Source: Halobacteriovorax sp. HLS
GTDB lineage: Bacteria > Bdellovibrionota > Bacteriovoracia > Bacteriovoracales > Bacteriovoracaceae
Length of the DNA stretch: 64,000 bases
Reading direction: 5' to 3'
Assembly (NCBI RefSeq): GCF_004006665.1
Contig: NZ_QOCL01000001.1
Location: forward strand, 186,001 to 250,000
Below the pieces are notes generated by a model. The model ran no database searches. It saw only the letters and a list, made by a program, of their open reading frames with translations, and was not told where the DNA came from. Shown one piece after another: positions 61,127-64,000 of the stretch (its first letter is position 1; every line of letters starts with the position of its first letter). A program made the position numbers and the translations under genes.

Positions 61127-62452
61127 ATGAAAAAGCTTGGACTACTTCTTTTGCTACTGAACTCAATATCTCTTCTTGCGGCCAATAATATTATTAGCTC
61201 AGGCTTCTTTATCCAAGACATAGATAAAACCTTTTTAAAGCAAATAAAAAATAAGAAAGGCCTTATCATTGACCATGTCAGCTCAAAAGGCTTTGAATTA
61301 TATGGTGACAACAAACTAGAGAGCTGGCTCGTAAAGAACTCTCCAGTCCTTTTTTATAAAATTGATAACAACATTCATAAATCAGCACTTCAGAACTACC
61401 CAAACCCAGAACAAATTGAAAGAACCCTAAAAACACTTGCTAAGCAAAACCCTAGCATTTTCAAACTATTCTCCATTGGTAAAACTCAAGAAGGTAGAGA
61501 GCTTTGGGTAATGAAGGTTTCAGATAATGTTGAAGTTGATGAGACTGAACCAGAGTTTAAGTATGTGGCCAATATGCATGGCGATGAGATTGTGGGTAGA
61601 GAGATGATGGTTTCACTATTAGAAGATCTTGCAAAAGGCTATTCTGAATCTCATCAAAATATCGTCGAGTTAATAAATAATACTGAAATATTCATTATGC
61701 CATCATTAAATCCTGATGGTGCTTCAAAGCGCAGAAGAGGAAACTCAAACTGGAGAGACTTAAATAGAGACTTCCCTGATGTTGATAGTGATGCTGATGG
61801 TATTAGACCACGTCAAAGACAGTTAGAAACTCTTGCAATGATGAACTTTCAAGAGTCTAGAAACTTTTCACTCTCGGCAAATTTTCACGGTGGAACAGAA
61901 GTTGTAAACTATCCATGGGATACTAAAAGAGCAGACTTCCCTTTGCTTGAGCTCGTGAAAGATTTATCACTCGAGTATGCGCAAGCTATTCCCTCTATGA
62001 GAGATAATGATGAATTTACGGATGGCATTGTAAATGGCTATGCATGGTACGAAATTAATGGAGGTATGCAGGATTGGAGTTATCATTGGCATAACGACTT
62101 GCAAGTAACTATTGAACTCTCTCATTCTAAATGGCCTAGCTATTCTCAAGTTCCAGGATACTATCAGAAAAATAAATCTTCACTGCTGACATTCATGAAA
62201 AGAATTCATCAAGGACTCGGACTTAAGTTTAACAAGAAAATAGATGGAAATATAGTGATAAGAAAACTAATAGGAAATAACTATCAAGAGATTATTTCTA
62301 TGAAGCTTACTAAGAATGAATTCTATAAGGTTCTAGAGCCTGGAAATTATCAACTAGATATTCAATCTAATGGTGTTTCAAAGACTATTTATAAAGAAGT
62401 ATTAGCTGATAAGATCTTTATAAATGGTGAGTTCGAAACGGTAGAGTTCTAA
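61127..62452 (+). CDS. Exported M14-family zinc carboxypeptidase
   Basis: 441 residues with signal peptide (1-19). Zinc ligands: His151 and Glu154 in NMHGDEIVGRE, and His254 in ANFHGGTEVVN. Substrate-binding NR at 213-214 (DLNRDFP) and catalytic Glu330 (VTIELSHSKWP). The C-terminal part (about 360-441) is a beta-sandwich as in carboxypeptidase D/N relatives (GNYQLDIQSNG). It removes C-terminal residues outside the cytoplasm, typical of nutrient release or peptidoglycan-peptide trimming. It terminates in a hairpin shared with the convergent exporter. Confidence 0.92.
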   Translation: MKKLGLLLLLLNSISLLAANNIISSGFFIQDIDKTFLKQIKNKKGLIIDHVSSKGFELYGDNKLESWLVKNSPVLFYKIDNNIHKSALQNYPNPEQIERTLKTLAKQNPSIFKLFSIGKTQEGRELWVMKVSDNVEVDETEPEFKYVANMHGDEIVGREMMVSLLEDLAKGYSESHQNIVELINNTEIFIMPSLNPDGASKRRRGNSNWRDLNRDFPDVDSDADGIRPRQRQLETLAMMNFQESRNFSLSANFHGGTEVVNYPWDTKRADFPLLELVKDLSLEYAQAIPSMRDNDEFTDGIVNGYAWYEINGGMQDWSYHWHNDLQVTIELSHSKWPSYSQVPGYYQKNKSSLLTFMKRIHQGLGLKFNKKIDGNIVIRKLIGNNYQEIISMKLTKNEFYKVLEPGNYQLDIQSNGVSKTIYKEVLADKIFINGEFETVEF

Positions 62453-62465
62453 TCTTCTACCGTTT
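62436..62465. terminator. Bidirectional hairpin between M14 peptidase and MFS exporter
   Basis: 10-bp perfect stem AAACGGTAGA / TCTACCGTTT with a 10-base loop; the M14 stop codon lies in the loop. It ends 15 bases before the exporter stop at 62480. Confidence 0.7.
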
Positions 62466-62479
62466 ACATACTTATTATC

Positions 62480-63664
62480 TTAATCACTAGGTGTTAGAAA
62501 TTTTATTATAATAAAAGATATTAGACTTAGAAGAAAGAATGCCCCTACTAAAGGTATCACCGTTCCATTATAAAGCTGTCCAACCACCCCTCCTACACTT
62601 ACAGATATAAAAGTCTGAAAAGAACTAATCACAGAATTGGCAACACCAGCAATATGTCCTAACGGCGCAATGGCAAGAGTATTTAGATTCCCAAAAAGTA
62701 TACCAATAAATAAGAAAGAAAGACCTAAATAGATAACGAAACTTAACAGAGTTACGGGAGTCGAGATAGAGAATATGTACACAAGATAAAATATAGAAAG
62801 TAAATTCAATGAAGCGATAGATATAATAGAGAGATTTCTCATCCCAAACCTAGCTATTAATTTTGAATTTATAAATGAAGAGACACCAATACTTAATGCA
62901 AGAGCGCCAAAGTATAAAGAAAAACTATCTCCTAAATTAAATTGAAGTTGAAGAATTTGCTGAGCACTACTCAAATAACCAACAAAGGCTCCAAAAATAA
63001 GTCCAGCGCAAATAGTATAACCTCTAGAAGTTCCGTTGCTTACAGTTTCTTTAATCCCATTGCCAATTGAAGAAAATGAAAATGGGATTCTCTTATCCAG
63101 AGCTAGTGTTTCATCTTGAGTATATCTAAGTAGCAATATTCCACAGATAGCAAGTATAATAAAAACGAGAAATATAGACTGCCAATTACCAATATAAATT
63201 ATGAGTTGGCCAAGTCCAGGAGCAACAGCAGGAACTACTATAAAAACCATCATAATGAGAGACATTACTCTCCCCATCGCTGGCCCATGAAATTTATCTC
63301 GTATCATTGCGACTGATACAACTCTACAAGATGAAGCTCCAAAACCTTGTAAGAATCTCCCTAATAACATGACTTCGATACTATGACTCAACAAGGAGAT
63401 CAGGCTCCCTACACAGAAAATAGACAACCCCAAGTACAACGGTTTCTTTCTACCTATAGAGTCAGACAAAGGACCATAGAGCATGAGGCCGAACGACATC
63501 CCTAAGAAGATAGTTGAGATCACTAATTGAATATCATTTTCATTGACGACGGCAAGAGACTCTCTGATATGGTTCAGGGCCGGTAACATAGCATCTATTG
63601 ATAAAGCAATTAAAGACATCAGAAATGCCATTAGTACAATAAATCTATTTTCAACTTTTTCCAT
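62480..63664 (-). CDS. MFS multidrug exporter, Bcr/CflA family
   Basis: 394 residues and 12 membrane helices. Helix 1 has LSIDAMLPALNHI (the Bcr/CflA D-x-x-LPA pattern), loop 2-3 has GPLSDSIGRKKPLYLG, and motif C is VVPAVAPGLGQLI. The family exports drugs or sulfonamides by proton antiport at the inner membrane. It stands alone; no regulator is adjacent. Confidence 0.93.
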   Translation of the reverse strand: MEKVENRFIVLMAFLMSLIALSIDAMLPALNHIRESLAVVNENDIQLVISTIFLGMSFGLMLYGPLSDSIGRKKPLYLGLSIFCVGSLISLLSHSIEVMLLGRFLQGFGASSCRVVSVAMIRDKFHGPAMGRVMSLIMMVFIVVPAVAPGLGQLIIYIGNWQSIFLVFIILAICGILLLRYTQDETLALDKRIPFSFSSIGNGIKETVSNGTSRGYTICAGLIFGAFVGYLSSAQQILQLQFNLGDSFSLYFGALALSIGVSSFINSKLIARFGMRNLSIISIASLNLLSIFYLVYIFSISTPVTLLSFVIYLGLSFLFIGILFGNLNTLAIAPLGHIAGVANSVISSFQTFISVSVGGVVGQLYNGTVIPLVGAFFLLSLISFIIIKFLTPSD

Positions 63665-63813
63665 ATAATCCTTCTTAAGCTTTCAAGCTAGCATAAACGC
63701 TAAAATTGAAAATGTATTGCTCTTAGAGGTTGATTAAATTCATGAAAATAATTAAAAATTAGCTTCACTTATCGAAACTATTAGTTTAAGTTTCAAAAAA
63801 AGCAGGGGGAGCT

Positions 63814-64000
63814 ATGAAGAAAATCATTTCTATAATTCTTATTTTAAGTGCTCAATACACTATGGCCAGTTGTTACAGTGATGTTCTAGATCAATATCTA
63901 GATTCTTCTAGAGGTACTAGGTTCGACTACATGCCTAAGTTGCACAAGCCTGTAGAACTTGAGCAAGGGGAAGTATTTCCTGTTCGCAGAAACTCAGATA
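63814..64000 (+). CDS. Secreted protein, 5' part only (cut by window edge)
   Basis: ATG 63814 with AGGGGGAG upstream. The first 62 codons run to the window edge. A signal peptide (KKIISIILILSAQYTMAS) is followed by CYSDVLDQYLDSSRGTRFDYMPK. No family can be assigned from this fragment. Confidence 0.7.
   Translation, partial: MKKIISIILILSAQYTMASCYSDVLDQYLDSSRGTRFDYMPKLHKPVELEQGEVFPVRRNSD

Noticed and set aside
1-64000. CRISPR array, tRNA genes, insertion sequences or prophage
   Set aside because: No regularly spaced repeats, tRNA-like cloverleaf with GTTCGA arm in gaps, transposase motifs or integrase motifs were seen by eye.

Overview
The window is AT-rich, densely packed Gram-negative chromosomal DNA with short intergenic gaps and frequent strand switches. 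The mix suggests a Bdellovibrionota bacterium of the Bacteriovorax/Halobacteriovorax type. Pointers are many exported small proteins and lipoproteins, a PilT motor, a tricorn-type protease, RapA, CmoA/CmoB, a tail-specific protease, a ChpT/Spo0B-like relay protein and many response regulators. That assignment is inference from gene content. No 16S gene or other taxonomic marker is present. I see no tRNA, rRNA, CRISPR array, insertion sequence or prophage.

Layout. 1-3.3 kb: an edge-truncated glycosyltransferase 9, then a secreted papain-family protease coupled to pilT. 3.3-9 kb (minus strand): an RDD membrane protein, a small acidic protein and tail-specific protease, then a cysteine desulfurase-ThiI pair for tRNA 4-thiouridine. 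9-17 kb: a tricorn-like protease, a DUF4105 protein carrying an HExxH motif, small exported proteins, a beta-barrel and an NHL-type lipoprotein, several closed by clear hairpin terminators. 17-21.5 kb: a fatty-acid desaturase and a three-gene signalling operon (ChpT/Spo0B-like protein, OmpR-type regulator, sensor kinase with an ABC-type periplasmic sensor). 21.6-24 kb: cmoA-cmoB and a DUF454 protein. 24-32 kb: a methyltransferase head-to-head with a FemAB-like acyltransferase, a glycosyltransferase, a peptidase E-like and a SelO-like protein, SrkA kinase, an L,D-transpeptidase-like protein, GNAT and cyclophilin.

32-41 kb: a DsbA-fold isomerase, a 7TMR-DISM histidine kinase, a degenerate HD-GYP protein, and a minus-strand operon ParA / coiled-coil protein / 51-residue membrane protein / RapA. 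41-48.6 kb: an MtfA-like protein lacking its metal site, GNAT, an NAD-binding protein, a receiver-DHp protein with no ATPase domain, SerS, another lone receiver, a zinc-ribbon protein, a DJ-1/PfpI protein, a secreted protein that seems to start at ATT, and an AI-2E-type permease. 48.7-64 kb: a 580-residue lipoprotein with a C-terminal duplication, Lgt, a radical SAM protein, an RluA-type synthase, methylglyoxal synthase, an FtsJ/RlmM-like methyltransferase, a 643-residue coiled-coil protein, HAD, an alpha/beta hydrolase, receiver-PilZ, CBS, an M14 carboxypeptidase, an MFS drug exporter and a truncated secreted protein.

Three themes join the genes. One is tRNA/rRNA modification: NifS-like with ThiI, CmoA/B, RluA-like, FtsJ-like. 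A second is envelope and extracellular proteolysis. The third is phosphorelay and c-di-GMP signalling made of separated parts: lone receivers, a DHp-only regulator and a ChpT-like protein. No single large undescribed system is obvious. The best candidates for something new are the ParA locus, the relay proteins without ATPase domains, the HExxH-DUF4105 fusion and the ATT-start gene.
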